Assembly: GCF_900107705.1 (NCBI RefSeq) | Contig: NZ_FNRE01000001.1 | Location: forward strand, 62,001-126,000 | Direction of reading: 5' to 3' | Length of the DNA stretch: 64,000 nt | Source of the DNA: Prevotella sp. tc2-28 | GTDB taxonomy: Bacteria > Bacteroidota > Bacteroidia > Bacteroidales > Bacteroidaceae | Translations under genes and position numbers: made by a program | In this document: positions 26,795 through 36,708 of the stretch, in pieces | Layout: every line of letters begins with the position of its first letter | Numbering within the stretch: position 1 is the first letter of the stretch | Notes under the pieces: model-generated | Told to the model about the DNA's origin: nothing | What the model saw: only the letters and a program-made list of their open reading frames with translations | Database searches by the model: none

Positions 26795-27826
26795 ATGGAC
26801 AAAACGACTACTAACCGCAACAAGCGACTCATCTGGCAGATTCCCTTCCTCACGCTGCTGATTGTAGGGACCATACTTATCATCCGCCAGCAACACAGCA
26901 TGCCCTACCAGAAATGCACGGGTCTTATCTTCGGTACGACGTATCACATCACCTATCAACATGACGACGACCTTCATGCAGAACTGCTGGCAAAGTTGAA
27001 GGAGGTTGACGCTACTCTCTCGATGTTCAACGAGCAGAGCACCATCACACAGATAAATAACAACAAGGATGTCAAGCCCGGGAAAATGTTTGTCGACGTG
27101 TTCCAACTGGCTCAGAAGGTCAGCAAAGACACCGATGGTGCCTTCGACATCACCGTGGCTCCATTGGTTAACATCTGGGGCTTCGGTTTCAAGAAAGGAC
27201 TGACGCCCAACAATCAGGCTATCGACTCACTGCGCGCATTCATCGGTTACCAGAAGGTCAGCTATGACGGAAAGCACATCGTCAAAAAAGACCCGCGAAT
27301 CATGCTCGACTGCTCAGCCATCGCCAAAGGCTACGGAGTTGATGTAGCAGCACGACTGCTCGACGAAAAAGGCATCGAGAACTACTTAGTAGAAATCGGA
27401 GGCGAGGTTGTCACCAAGGGTATCAGCGAGAAACGTCTGCCCTGGAAAATCGGCGTTACAAAGCCTACGGATGAGCCCTTAGCCGATGGCGGAGAACTAC
27501 AAACCGTCCTTAACGTCACCGACAAGGCAATGGCGACCAGCGGCAATTACCGTAACTTCTATTACAAGGGTGGCCGCAAATATGCTCACACCATCGACCC
27601 TAAGACAGGACATCCCGTACAGCATAACATCCTTTCGGCCACCGTACTCTGCAACACATGTGCACGCGCTGACGCTTATGCCACCGCCTTTATGGTAATG
27701 GGACTGGAGAAGGCCCAGAAGGTACTGGAGCGCAATCCCGACCTCATGGCATACTTCATCTACGACAAAAATGGCAAGAACGCCGTCTGGTACTCGCCAT
27801 CCCTTAAGAACAAGATACTGGAATGA
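26795..27826 (+). CDS. apbE: FAD:protein FMN transferase (ApbE)
   Basis: 343 residues. One N-terminal membrane segment (about 13-31), then the ApbE domain: LSMFNEQSTITQIN near 78, DGAFDITVAPLVNIWGFG near 112, SAIAKGYGVD near 174, and HTIDPKTGHPV near 265. It transfers FMN from FAD to a Thr of exported flavoproteins such as NqrB/C and RnfG. No such target gene is in the window. The stop overlaps the start of the Crp-type regulator by 4 bases. Confidence 0.93.
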   Translation: MDKTTTNRNKRLIWQIPFLTLLIVGTILIIRQQHSMPYQKCTGLIFGTTYHITYQHDDDLHAELLAKLKEVDATLSMFNEQSTITQINNNKDVKPGKMFVDVFQLAQKVSKDTDGAFDITVAPLVNIWGFGFKKGLTPNNQAIDSLRAFIGYQKVSYDGKHIVKKDPRIMLDCSAIAKGYGVDVAARLLDEKGIENYLVEIGGEVVTKGISEKRLPWKIGVTKPTDEPLADGGELQTVLNVTDKAMATSGNYRNFYYKGGRKYAHTIDPKTGHPVQHNILSATVLCNTCARADAYATAFMVMGLEKAQKVLERNPDLMAYFIYDKNGKNAVWYSPSLKNKILE

Positions 27827-28485
27827 CCATCTACGACCAACTGCTGCAGTTCAGCCTCTTTCAGGGCATGAGCCGTGCCGACCTCATGGAAGTCGTCACA
27901 CATACCAAGTTTGGCTTTTCCAAACTGGCAGCAGGCAAGACGGTCGTCAAGGAGGGCAACGACTGTAAGCAGCTCTTCTTCCTGACAAACGGCACCATAG
28001 AATGTGAGACGCAGAACGACGACCGAACCTGTCGCGTCGTTGAATCCATCAATGCTCCCTATACGTTACAGCCGGAGCGACTTTTCGGACTGACACAGCG
28101 CTACACTTCCACTTTTAAGACCATCACTTCCTGCAATCTCATCACTTTGGACAAGCAAGAAGTCTTGCTACTGCTCGAGACACAACTGGTGTTCAGACTG
28201 AACATGCTCAACCTGTTGGCAGCAGAAACCCAACGTATGAGCCACCGTGCTTGGCGCTCATCCCCCAAGTCCTTACGCGAGCGCATCATCCGCTTCTTCT
28301 TCTCACGATGCCTTTATCCTGCTGGTCCCAAGACGTTTTATATCCTCATGCAACAACTGGGGCACGAACTGAACGACAGCCGCTTGGACATCAGCCGAGC
28401 GCTCAACGAAATGCAGTCAGACAAATTAATCAACCTACATCGCGGACGAATAGAAATACCAACACTTGAACAACTCTTAATGTAA
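27823..28485 (+). CDS. Crp/Fnr family transcriptional regulator
   Basis: 220 residues. The N-terminal part (about 10-115) is a cyclic-nucleotide-binding-like fold (SLFQGMSRADLMEVV, GKTVVKEGNDCKQLFFL), and the C-terminal part has a winged helix near 170-210 (QQLGHELNDSRLDISRALNEM). No Fnr-type Cys cluster. Translation is coupled to apbE. Ligand and targets are unknown; in Bacteroidota such regulators often respond to stress or redox change. Confidence 0.88.
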   Translation: MTIYDQLLQFSLFQGMSRADLMEVVTHTKFGFSKLAAGKTVVKEGNDCKQLFFLTNGTIECETQNDDRTCRVVESINAPYTLQPERLFGLTQRYTSTFKTITSCNLITLDKQEVLLLLETQLVFRLNMLNLLAAETQRMSHRAWRSSPKSLRERIIRFFFSRCLYPAGPKTFYILMQQLGHELNDSRLDISRALNEMQSDKLINLHRGRIEIPTLEQLLM

Positions 28486-28496
28486 AGAAACTAAAG

Positions 28497-29018
28497 ATGA
28501 ACAGAAACCATTTACCTTTACTTTTATTATTTCTCCTCCTTTTCGCTGCCTGCGGACAGCGCCAGCAACTGAAAGGATTCAACAATGTGCTGACGGGCGA
28601 CGACAGCCTGAGCATCGAATTCAGCAAGGCAGACACCATCTATTATCACAGCGATGCACTCGACCTGGACATCGCCTACCCGGATTATTTGCGTCACCAG
28701 TATTTGGAAGACGACCAGATGGAGGTATTCATGACGGATGACGTATCGCTGTCGTTCATGGTACAGGACCTCGATGAAACAGAAATCTTCCGCACCCCAG
28801 GACAAACGCTTATGGGAATGGGTGCCGAACTCATTGATGCGGGCGACGACTACTCTATTCACCAAGGACACGAAGGTGAACTGGAATACTACGGAAAAGT
28901 CATTGATGACTCGACGCGCATGGTTACCGTCATCCTGCGCTATGGCATGAACCATACCGAAGCTGTCGACTTCCTACGCGACTACGTGCGCAACTACACC
29001 ATCAAGAAAAAGAATTAA
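28497..29018 (+). CDS. predicted lipoprotein, unknown function
   Basis: 173 residues. Signal MNRNHLPLLLLFLLLFAACG with the lipidated Cys at 19. The mature protein is acidic with alternating strands and no motif I recognise (ADTIYYHSDALDLDIAYPDY, then YSIHQGHEGELEYYGKV). It starts 11 bases after the Crp-type gene and ends 16 bases from a convergent gene. It is probably an outer-membrane or periplasmic lipoprotein of a Bacteroidota-specific family. Confidence 0.7.
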   Translation: MNRNHLPLLLLFLLLFAACGQRQQLKGFNNVLTGDDSLSIEFSKADTIYYHSDALDLDIAYPDYLRHQYLEDDQMEVFMTDDVSLSFMVQDLDETEIFRTPGQTLMGMGAELIDAGDDYSIHQGHEGELEYYGKVIDDSTRMVTVILRYGMNHTEAVDFLRDYVRNYTIKKKN

Positions 29019-29034
29019 AAAAAAGCATCCCGAC

Positions 29035-29970
29035 TTACAGGTCGTATTCATACCAGTCATAGCAGATGCCTCGTCCGCCAAAACCTTCTTTCTGGTAGAT
29101 GAGCGCCTCGTTGAGCCACGTTCCGTGTTTCTCTGTTGAAATGCCAAAGTCGAAATACGGATGGGTGACAAGCGACTTACGGATAACCGTTTGGAACAAC
29201 AGGTCAAGGACATGCAACTGCTTACCTTGCTCACTGGCTGCGATATATTGCGAATGCACCACTCGGGGTGTCACGAAAAGCACCGTACCACCCAATGTCT
29301 CGCCCTGATACTTGGCGACGAAGAGACGGATATGGTCAGGCAACCTATGATGCAACAACATAATCTCATCGACGGTATGCACGGGGGCCAGTCCGTAACG
29401 ACTTCGCAGGTTATGCTCCAATATCTGCCAGAAGGGAAGATAGTCGTCCGTCTCTTCAATGACGACACCAGCCTCACTGGCACGGCGCGCACCGTTCAGA
29501 CGAATACGATACCACGGATTAAGGGTCTCGCGTGAGATAGCGGACGACAAACTCCTTGACAGTCTGGGATGACATACTTCGATGAGTGCATAAAGATCTT
29601 CTTCCGAAGGCTGACGATGATAGATCCAAGGGGTTGGTTTATAGACCACCTTCCTCAATCCCTCCGCACGCAACGAGTCGTTGATCAGTCCAAACAACTG
29701 CACCACTTCTGCCGCTGTCGTATGCTCGTTCATGATCAATCCTCCATAGGTCAGTCCCTGATGGGAAAAAAAGGTCTCATCAGCCACATTACCTGGCAAC
29801 AGGGCATAGAGTTTTCCCCGTCTGTACACCATCAGCGAGTGGTCGGCGAAGCGATCGGCATGGTAATCCATGAAACGTCGGTCAAAGAGGAACGTGCCGT
29901 TCTTCGACTGCGCCACAAACTGGTTCCATGCCTCTGCCTGGTCAGGAGAATATCGTCTTATTTCGAACAT
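29035..29970 (-). CDS. FemAB/GNAT-type acetyltransferase
   Basis: 311 residues. It has the double-GNAT layout of FemAB-like or BioF2-like proteins: [20 protein letters not shown] at the start, FLFDRRFMDYHADRF, and a C-terminal YFDFGISTEKHGTWLNEALI segment typical of this family. It closes the minus-strand run after fdtA, overlapping it by 13 bases. Given rfbB and fdtA upstream, it may acylate an amino sugar or a cell-surface glycan; no aminotransferase is present in the window to make the amino sugar, so this stays open. Confidence 0.75.
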   Translation of the reverse strand: MFEIRRYSPDQAEAWNQFVAQSKNGTFLFDRRFMDYHADRFADHSLMVYRRGKLYALLPGNVADETFFSHQGLTYGGLIMNEHTTAAEVVQLFGLINDSLRAEGLRKVVYKPTPWIYHRQPSEEDLYALIEVCHPRLSRSLSSAISRETLNPWYRIRLNGARRASEAGVVIEETDDYLPFWQILEHNLRSRYGLAPVHTVDEIMLLHHRLPDHIRLFVAKYQGETLGGTVLFVTPRVVHSQYIAASEQGKQLHVLDLLFQTVIRKSLVTHPYFDFGISTEKHGTWLNEALIYQKEGFGGRGICYDWYEYDL

Positions 29971-30362
29971 CCTACGTATTCCAAGAATTCGTCGTATTCG
30001 TAGATATAGTCAGCCTCATCATAATGTTCAGAGGCTAATACCAAGCATACGGCGCCACTGGAGAAGTCGTCCAGTGTGCGCCAGATGTTGGTTTCAATCA
30101 ACAGTCCCTGATAAGGGTGATTCAACAAGACGGTCTCGCGCTCACGTCCGTTGTCGAGTGTCACATGGAACGAGCCGCTAAGGGCTATTACCAATTGACG
30201 CAAAGACTTATGGGCATGACCGCCGCGACTCTCGCCAGCAGGCACGTCATACACCCAATAAGCACGTTTGATGTCAAACGGCACCATCTGTTCTCCCTCG
30301 GCAAAAGTCAGGTTACCTCGCGGGTCAACAATCTTGGGTAAATCTATCAGTCGACCTATCAT
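29958..30362 (-). CDS. fdtA: FdtA-like dTDP-sugar 3,4-ketoisomerase (cupin)
   Basis: 134 residues, one cupin domain. The segments [31 protein letters not shown] and [17 protein letters not shown] match the FdtA/QdtA/WxcM family, which isomerises dTDP-4-oxo-6-deoxyglucose toward dTDP-Fuc3N or Qui3N. The substrate is the product of RfbB, encoded two genes upstream. The start overlaps the purT stop by 4 bases. Without FdtB the pathway is not complete here. Confidence 0.82.
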   Translation of the reverse strand: MIGRLIDLPKIVDPRGNLTFAEGEQMVPFDIKRAYWVYDVPAGESRGGHAHKSLRQLVIALSGSFHVTLDNGRERETVLLNHPYQGLLIETNIWRTLDDFSSGAVCLVLASEHYDEADYIYEYDEFLEYVGCSK

Positions 30363-31558
30363 TTCTTCATATAGGGTTCTGTTCCGAGCACGGTGGAAGC
30401 CAGTCGTTTCGCTTTGTCGCGCAAGGCATTGACATCATCATCCACATCACCATAGCAAAGAACAACGCCCATGCGACGTCCCTTATGAGCCTCAGGCTTT
30501 CCGAAGATGCGGATACGTGTACGGTCTTCTTTCAAGGCATCTACCAGGTTGTATTCAAGCAGCGAACGGTCTACTGGTGCAGCAGCCTCCTTCGGTGAGA
30601 GGATAACGGCTGACGCGCCGGCATGCTCCAGATGAATGCCTGCTATTGGCAAGCCTAAGACGGCACGCAGATGCAGCTCGAACTCAGAGAGATTGGTGGT
30701 GTGACCAAGGGTTACCATTCCCGTGTCGTGCGGACGCGGAGAGAGTTCGCTGAAGATAACCTCGCCTTGCTTGGTGAGGAAGAACTCAACACCCCAAATA
30801 CCAGCACCCGTCAGCGCCTTCGTCACCTTGTCTGCCATCATCTGAGCTTGTTTCAAAGCCTCGTCAGAAATCTTGTAGGGTTGCCAAGACTCACGGTAAT
30901 CGCCGCCTTTCTGTACGTGTCCGATAGGCGGACAGAACAGCGTGGGCCAGCCGTGCTGCTGCGTAACGGTGAGCAGGGTAAACTCTGACTCGAAGTCGAT
31001 GAACTCTTCGATAATCACCTCTTTCACGTCACCACGACTTCCTTCCATTGCTTCACGGAAGGCTGTTTCCAACTCGTCGTCATTATGGACGTAGCTCTGT
31101 CCGTGACCTGACGATGACATGAGCGGTTTGACGACACACGGGAAGCCGATCTCGTCGGCTGCCTTCTTGAACTCGTCGAAGGTCTTGGCATAGAAATACT
31201 TCGCCGTACGCAGACCTAACTCCTTGGCTGCCAAGTCGCGGATGGCACGACGGTTCATCGTATAGTTGACGGCACGCGCTGAAGGAACGACCTGAATGCC
31301 CTGTTCCTCAAACTTAAACAGGCGCTCCGTGCGAATAGCCTCAATCTCAGGAACGATGATGTCGGGCTTATGTTTGTTGACAACAGCTTCCAAGGCATCG
31401 CCGTCCAACATGGAGAAGACCTCGCGTTCGTCGGCCACCTGCATGGCCGGTGCGTTGTCGTAACGGTCGCAAGCAATGACATACTGGCCGGCACGCATGG
31501 CGGCAATCACAAACTCCTTGCCCAGTTCGCCTGAGCCTAATAACAGTATTTTTTTCAT
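30359..31558 (-). CDS. purT: formate-dependent GAR formyltransferase PurT
   Basis: 399 residues, close to the usual 392. ATP-grasp enzyme: N-terminal [17 protein letters not shown]-binding [13 protein letters not shown] near 165, [13 protein letters not shown] near 205, [18 protein letters not shown] near 275. It converts GAR, formate and ATP to formyl-GAR in purine synthesis, independent of folate. It is placed between rfbB (4-base overlap at its start) and fdtA (4-base overlap at its end), which is an odd place for a purine gene. Confidence 0.95.
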   Translation of the reverse strand: MKKILLLGSGELGKEFVIAAMRAGQYVIACDRYDNAPAMQVADEREVFSMLDGDALEAVVNKHKPDIIVPEIEAIRTERLFKFEEQGIQVVPSARAVNYTMNRRAIRDLAAKELGLRTAKYFYAKTFDEFKKAADEIGFPCVVKPLMSSSGHGQSYVHNDDELETAFREAMEGSRGDVKEVIIEEFIDFESEFTLLTVTQQHGWPTLFCPPIGHVQKGGDYRESWQPYKISDEALKQAQMMADKVTKALTGAGIWGVEFFLTKQGEVIFSELSPRPHDTGMVTLGHTTNLSEFELHLRAVLGLPIAGIHLEHAGASAVILSPKEAAAPVDRSLLEYNLVDALKEDRTRIRIFGKPEAHKGRRMGVVLCYGDVDDDVNALRDKAKRLASTVLGTEPYMKK

Positions 31559-32688
31559 CGGTTACTATACATTTTTTCGTAATATTTCTGATAATCACCA
31601 CTCGTTACATTGTCGAGCCACTCCTGGTTGTCAAGATACCAGCGGACGGTCTTCTCGATACCCTCCTCAAACTGCAACGAGGGTTCCCAACCGAGTTCCT
31701 TCTGGAGCTTGGACGAATCGATAGCATAGCGCAGGTCGTGTCCGGCACGGTCAGTAACGAAGGTGATAAGGTCCATGTCCTCACCTTCCTTGCGGCCCAG
31801 CAGACGGTCAACGGTCTTAATAACCACCTTGATGATGTCGATGTTCTTCCACTCGTTGAAGCCGCCGATGTTATACGTATCGGCTATCTTACCCTCATGG
31901 AAAATGAGGTCAATAGCACGGGCATGATCCTCTACATACAACCAGTCGCGCACATTCTCACCCTTGCCGTAGACGGGCAACGGCTTGCGATGACGGATGT
32001 TGTTGATGAACAGCGGAATCAGCTTCTCCGGGAACTGGTAAGGTCCGTAGTTATTCGAACAGTTAGTTACGACTACCGGCATTCCGTAGGTGTCGTGGAA
32101 AGCACGCACAAAATGGTCTGAAGAAGCCTTTGACGCACTATAAGGTGAGTGGGGATTGTACTTCGTGGTCTCCAGGAAGAACTTGTCACCGTAAGCCAGG
32201 TGATGTTCTGCCGAGGAAGCGGTCGTGGTGAACGGCGGTTCAATACCCTCTGGGTGAGTCAGTTCCAAAGCACCATACACCTCATCAGTAGAGATGTGGT
32301 AGAAACGTTTGCCCTCATACTTCTCAGGCAGCGACTCCCAATAGAGTTTGGCAGCCTGGAGCAGAGAAAGCGTTCCCATGACATTGGTCTGTGCGAAAGT
32401 GAAGGGGTCCTTGATGCTGCGGTCTACGTGCGATTCAGCAGCCAGGTGGATGATTCCGTCCACCTTCTTGTCCTGCATCAGCTTGTAGAAAGCCTCGAAA
32501 TCACAGATGTCCATCTTCACAAACTCGTAGTTGGGCTTGTTCTCAATGTCCTTCAGGTTTGCCAGGTTGCCGGCATACGTCAACTTGTCGAGGTTGATGA
32601 TGTGATAATCAGGATACTTGTTCACAAACAGGCGCACCACGTGACTTCCTATAAAGCCTGCGCCGCCGGTAATGACGATTGTTTTCAT
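31555..32688 (-). CDS. rfbB: dTDP-glucose 4,6-dehydratase
   Basis: 377 residues. Short-chain dehydrogenase fold with NAD motif [11 protein letters not shown] at 8-18, [12 protein letters not shown] near 82, ISTDEVYG near 133, and [10 protein letters not shown] near 181 holding the catalytic Tyr and Lys. It makes dTDP-4-oxo-6-deoxyglucose, the branch point for rhamnose and for amino sugars; FdtA, two genes downstream, can use it. rfbA, rfbC and rfbD are not in the window. It starts 15 bases after the phosphoesterase gene. Confidence 0.95.
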   Translation of the reverse strand: MKTIVITGGAGFIGSHVVRLFVNKYPDYHIINLDKLTYAGNLANLKDIENKPNYEFVKMDICDFEAFYKLMQDKKVDGIIHLAAESHVDRSIKDPFTFAQTNVMGTLSLLQAAKLYWESLPEKYEGKRFYHISTDEVYGALELTHPEGIEPPFTTTASSAEHHLAYGDKFFLETTKYNPHSPYSASKASSDHFVRAFHDTYGMPVVVTNCSNNYGPYQFPEKLIPLFINNIRHRKPLPVYGKGENVRDWLYVEDHARAIDLIFHEGKIADTYNIGGFNEWKNIDIIKVVIKTVDRLLGRKEGEDMDLITFVTDRAGHDLRYAIDSSKLQKELGWEPSLQFEEGIEKTVRWYLDNQEWLDNVTSGDYQKYYEKMYSNR

Positions 32689-32703
32689 ATTTGACTATTT
32701 ATT

Positions 32704-33195
32704 TTATCTTCCTAATGTAATAACTTCACAATCACTGAATTTATTGCCCTCGATGGTCAATCTTATCAGCGTGCGCTCCTTGTGCCATCCCTGCAAGCCA
32801 GCAGCTCCGGGATTGATGTGCAGCAGATTGAGCGTCTTGTCAAACTTCACCTTTAATATATGCGAGTGTCCGGCAATGAACAGCTGGGGCGGCGAGGCAT
32901 AGAGCTGTCCGCGGATGCTGTAGTCGTAGTTGCCGGGATAACCGCCTATGTGTTTCATCAGCACGTCGACATCCTCACACTTCCAACGTAGGATTTCAGG
33001 ATACATCAGTCTCAGGTCACCGCCGTCGCAGTTGCCGCAGACGGCACGCAACGGACGGAATGCAGCCAGTTTCTCTGCCACCTCCAGCGAACCGATGTCG
33101 CCTGCATGCCATATCTCGTCGCACGGCTCGAAGTAGTGCAGATATTTCTCGTCCCAATACGAATGGGTGTCGCTGATAATTCCGATTTTCTTCAT
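32704..33195 (-). CDS. YfcE/MJ0936-type metallophosphoesterase
   Basis: 163 residues from the ATG at 33195, which overlaps the upstream stop by 4 bases (ATGA); longer in-frame versions lie inside the cytidylate kinase-like gene. Metal ligands are visible in IGIISDTHSY, EIWHAGDIGS, VCGNCDGGD and IAGHSHILKV, the normal order of a calcineurin-type phosphodiesterase. The substrate is not known for this branch. Confidence 0.9.
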   Translation of the reverse strand: MKKIGIISDTHSYWDEKYLHYFEPCDEIWHAGDIGSLEVAEKLAAFRPLRAVCGNCDGGDLRLMYPEILRWKCEDVDVLMKHIGGYPGNYDYSIRGQLYASPPQLFIAGHSHILKVKFDKTLNLLHINPGAAGLQGWHKERTLIRLTIEGNKFSDCEVITLGR

Positions 33196-33812
33196 AGTCC
33201 AAAACGTTTGCGGATAAAGTCGGCTATCAGTTTCTCCGTAGCCTGCAAGCCCAGGATGGAAGCATCGATGCAGAGGTCGTACGACGCGGCACTTCCCCAT
33301 TTCTTGCCGGTATAGTAATTGTAGTATGATGCCCTAGTCGTCTCGCGCTGTTCGATGAACCTGCGCGCAGCGGCATGATCCAGGTGTTCTTTCGTCATCA
33401 CTTGCTGAATACGAAATTCCAAGGATGCCGTGATAAACACTGACACCATGTTGGAACGGTCGCGCAACACGTAGTCGGCACAGCGCCCTACAAACACACA
33501 AGAGCCCTCGTCGGCAGCTTTCTTGATGGCGTCACTCTGGAATTTGAACAGCGACTCTTGCGAGAAATCGTTGTTATACAGGTTGTTGTCGCCGATATGA
33601 GGAGCATGCAGGTGAAACAGCGAACGGAAGATGCCTCGCTGCTCGTCGTTCTGCTCAAAGAACTTCTCCGAGAATCCGCTTTCCTTGGCAGCCAGGTTCA
33701 TCAGTTCCCTGTCGTAATACTTGGCATTGAAGTCCAGCGCCAGCATCCGGGCGATATCATGACCGCCACTGCCCAACTGGCGTCCAACACAGATAATGAC
33801 TTGCTTATTCAT
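33192..33812 (-). CDS. cytidylate kinase-like family protein
   Basis: 206 residues from the ATG at 33812, which overlaps the MATE stop as ATGA. It has a modified P-loop VGRQLGSGGHDIA near residue 9, unlike the GxxGxGKS form of true Cmk, then YYDRELMNLAAKESG and VFVGRCADYVLRD. This pattern is that of the Bacteroidota and Firmicutes cytidylate-kinase-like family (Cytidylate_kin2), found next to MATE exporters or membrane proteins. The real substrate is not known. Confidence 0.85.
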   Translation of the reverse strand: MNKQVIICVGRQLGSGGHDIARMLALDFNAKYYDRELMNLAAKESGFSEKFFEQNDEQRGIFRSLFHLHAPHIGDNNLYNNDFSQESLFKFQSDAIKKAADEGSCVFVGRCADYVLRDRSNMVSVFITASLEFRIQQVMTKEHLDHAAARRFIEQRETTRASYYNYYTGKKWGSAASYDLCIDASILGLQATEKLIADFIRKRFGL

Positions 33813-35155
33813 TTCCTTTTCAGTTTTTTCATATACCATATCAGCACTGGTATCGTCATGGCAAACGAACCAAAGTCACTCAGCGCCATCGAGTACCACA
33901 CGCCATCCAGTCCGATGAAGAACGGAAGGACATAGGCCATCGGAATCAACAGGATCAGCTGGCGCGAGAGTGAGAGGAATATCGATATTTTTACCTTGCC
34001 GATACACTGGAAGAAGTTGGTGATTACCGCCTGCGAACCCACGACGAAGAACACCAGCATGTTCAGCCGGATACCTCGTCCTGCAAGTGCTATCAGTGAG
34101 GCATCGGTCGTAAAGATGCGCGCTATTTCGTTGGGGAACGCCATAGACAACGTCCAACCGACAAGGAGAATTCCTGTGGCTACGGCAATCGTTATCCAAA
34201 GACAACGGAACATGCGGTCGTAGTGCTCAGCTCCGTAGTTGTAGCCAACAATAGGCTGCATGCCTTGTATCATGCCCATAACGAACATAAAGAACACCAT
34301 CGCGATGGAGTTGGCTATCGAGTAAGCACCAACAGCCATATCACCTCCGTAGCGCACAAACTGGTTGTTCATGAAGATAACAACCACGCAAGCGGTTGCA
34401 TTCATCAAGAAAGGTGAGATGCCTATAGCGATGATATTACGAACCAGCGTTGCCTTGAGTTTATAGATTCCTCGCTTCAGGTGCAACAGTTCTTTCTGAT
34501 TGCTGAACTGTTTCATCTGCCAACAGAGCGCCATCGACTGCGACGTGATGGTGGCGAGTGCTGCTCCTCGGATGCCCCAGCGCAACCACCACACAAAGGC
34601 GACGACGAGCACGATATTCATGCCTACGGTGAAAAGGGTAGCATACATGGCGTGCCTGGGCTTTCCGGCAGCTCGCAGCACGGCGTTCATGCCGAAGTAC
34701 ATGTGTGTCACCATATTACCCAACAGGATAACCACCATGAATTCACGGGCATAGGGCAGCGTGGCGTCGCTGGCTCCGAAGAAACGCAGAATGGGATTGA
34801 GGAACAACAGACAGATTGCCATGAAGAGGAAACCGACGATGAGGTTCAACGTAACGGTGTTACCTAGCAGGTTCTCTGCTGTCTTGTAATCGCGCTGGCC
34901 CAGTTTTACGCTGATGCACGTCGAGGCGCCAACACCCACGGCAGCTCCGAAGGCTGCGCCGAGGTTCATCAGCGGGAAGGTGATGCCAAGTCCGGCAATC
35001 GCCTCAGGACCCACGACTTGACCAATCATGGCGCGGTCTATGATGTTATACAGGCTCGAAGCTGTCATCGCCACAATGGCAGGCAGGGCATACTGCATCA
35101 GCAGTTGCCCCACAGGCTTTATTCCCAGTTCAAGAGCCGCTTGTTTATTGTCCAT
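33809..35155 (-). CDS. MATE family efflux transporter
   Basis: 448 residues with about twelve hydrophobic segments. The N-terminal half has LLMQYALPAIVAMTASSLYNIIDRAMIG, here quoted only in part: key features are the helix-1 pattern and the IIDR motif near residue 38. The inner part has GMIQGMQPIVGYNYGA near 265. MATE proteins export drugs or metabolites in exchange for Na+ or H+. It is the first gene of the minus-strand run and has a -7 element 18 bases upstream. Confidence 0.93.
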   Translation of the reverse strand: MDNKQAALELGIKPVGQLLMQYALPAIVAMTASSLYNIIDRAMIGQVVGPEAIAGLGITFPLMNLGAAFGAAVGVGASTCISVKLGQRDYKTAENLLGNTVTLNLIVGFLFMAICLLFLNPILRFFGASDATLPYAREFMVVILLGNMVTHMYFGMNAVLRAAGKPRHAMYATLFTVGMNIVLVVAFVWWLRWGIRGAALATITSQSMALCWQMKQFSNQKELLHLKRGIYKLKATLVRNIIAIGISPFLMNATACVVVIFMNNQFVRYGGDMAVGAYSIANSIAMVFFMFVMGMIQGMQPIVGYNYGAEHYDRMFRCLWITIAVATGILLVGWTLSMAFPNEIARIFTTDASLIALAGRGIRLNMLVFFVVGSQAVITNFFQCIGKVKISIFLSLSRQLILLIPMAYVLPFFIGLDGVWYSMALSDFGSFAMTIPVLIWYMKKLKRK

Positions 35156-35172
35156 ACGTATGAATTATTGTG

Positions 35173-35180
35173 CAAAATTA
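35173..35180 (-). promoter_or_regulatory. -7 element of the MATE-rfbB-purT run
   Basis: TAATTTTG on the minus strand, 18 bases before the MATE ATG. Confidence 0.5.
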
Positions 35181-35245
35181 CTGCTTATTGCTTGAACTAC
35201 CAAATCTTTTAGACTTTATTATGATTGAAATAAAAAGAAAAGATG

Positions 35246-35253
35246 TACCTTTG
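35246..35253 (+). promoter_or_regulatory. -7 element of the subtilase-xseAB operon
   Basis: TACCTTTG on the plus strand, 21 bases before the ATG at 35275, with a possible TTG -33 element at 35225-35227. It excludes the longer in-frame start at 35170. Confidence 0.5.
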
Positions 35254-35274
35254 CACGCAGAAAACAAACTAACG

Positions 35275-36708
35275 ATGAAGAAAATGCGGTTCTTGGGGGT
35301 TCTGTTAGGCCTTTTGTTATGCGCGACGGCGATACATGCCGCTACGAAGCCTGACATGGCACAACGCAAGCGTTACAAAGAGGGACCCGGACTCATCTTC
35401 CGCCTTTACTTGAAGGACAAGAACCACTCGCCTTATTCGCTCGAGCACCCCACCCGCTTTCTCTCACGGCGCTCGCTGGACAGGAGGAACCGACAGCACT
35501 TGCCGCTCGATTCCACCGACCTGCCCGTCAGCCCGCACTATCTCCGCGACATTGCTTCTGACGAGGTCGTCGTCATCGGACAGAGTCGGTGGCAGAACAC
35601 CGTGCTGGTGAAGGTGAAGGACTCTACCTTCATTCACCAACTGGACCAGTTGCCTTGTGTCAAGGGACATAAATTGGTATGGCAGGCGCCCGACTCGGTG
35701 GACGTGACCGCGCAACGGGTGAAATACCACGACCAATTCGACGATCACGACAAGTTGCCCGACGAGCTCTACGGGCGCAGCTCCGACCAGATACGCGCCA
35801 TTCAGGGGCATCGTCTGCACGACATCTCGATGCGCGGCGAGGGAATGATGATTGCTGTTATCGACGGTGGTTTCCGCAATGTTGACCGCATTCCTGCCTT
35901 CCAGCGCGCTGACATTCGGGGTTGCAAGGACTTTGTCTATCCGCCCTCGCCTACGGTCTATGCGGAGACGGACCACGGCACGAAGGTGCTTTCCACCATG
36001 GTTATCAACGAACCGTTCTATTTCATCGGCACCGCACCACGCAGCGCCTATTGGCTGCTGAGGTCGGAAGACCAGCAGACTGAGCAGGAAGTAGAAGAGG
36101 ACTATTGGACCATGGCGGCTGAGTTTGCCGACTCCGTGGGCTGCGACCTCATCAATTCCTCGCTGGGCTATAACGAATACGACCGTAGCGCCATGAACCA
36201 TCAACTTTGGCAACTCGACGGTCATACCGCCTTCGTCAGCCAGTCGGCATCCTTACTGGCCGACAAGGGAATCATCCTCATCAACTCTGCAGGCAATACG
36301 GGCATGGGACCGTGGAAGAAGATTACCGTTCCGGCTGACGCCGATAATATTCTGACCGTTGGCGCCGTCACCCCCGACGCGCCTCACCGCATAGCACCGT
36401 TCAGTTCGATTGGGCCGTCGCAGGACGGGCGTGTCAAACCGGACATCGTGGCTGTTGGAGCGCCAACCTTCCTCGTCAACGGACGGGGCGTTATCTCACA
36501 AGATATGGGGACGTCGTTTGCAGCGCCGATTGTCTGCGGTCTGACAGCTTGTCTGTGGCAGGCCATGCCAGAGAAGACGGCAAAGGAGATTATTGAACTG
36601 ATTCGGCAAACGGGCAATAACCGCGAACACCCTGACAACATCTACGGCTACGGGTTGCCTAATTTCTGGCGAGCTTATATGCTGGGCAAACGGAGGAATG
36701 TGGAATGA
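35275..36708 (+). CDS. S8 family serine peptidase (subtilase), exported
   Basis: 477 residues from the ATG after the promoter. Signal peptide to about residue 24 (MRFLGVLLGLLLCATAIHA). A prodomain follows (about 25-175). Catalytic triad: Asp in MIAVIDGGFRN near 199, His in ETDHGTKVLSTM near 240, Ser in GTSFAAPIVCG near 413, with the oxyanion Asn in INSAGNTGMG near 340. No C-terminal sorting domain is seen. It overlaps xseA by 4 bases, so an exported protease is translationally linked to a DNA repair enzyme. Confidence 0.9.
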   Translation: MKKMRFLGVLLGLLLCATAIHAATKPDMAQRKRYKEGPGLIFRLYLKDKNHSPYSLEHPTRFLSRRSLDRRNRQHLPLDSTDLPVSPHYLRDIASDEVVVIGQSRWQNTVLVKVKDSTFIHQLDQLPCVKGHKLVWQAPDSVDVTAQRVKYHDQFDDHDKLPDELYGRSSDQIRAIQGHRLHDISMRGEGMMIAVIDGGFRNVDRIPAFQRADIRGCKDFVYPPSPTVYAETDHGTKVLSTMVINEPFYFIGTAPRSAYWLLRSEDQQTEQEVEEDYWTMAAEFADSVGCDLINSSLGYNEYDRSAMNHQLWQLDGHTAFVSQSASLLADKGIILINSAGNTGMGPWKKITVPADADNILTVGAVTPDAPHRIAPFSSIGPSQDGRVKPDIVAVGAPTFLVNGRGVISQDMGTSFAAPIVCGLTACLWQAMPEKTAKEIIELIRQTGNNREHPDNIYGYGLPNFWRAYMLGKRRNVE

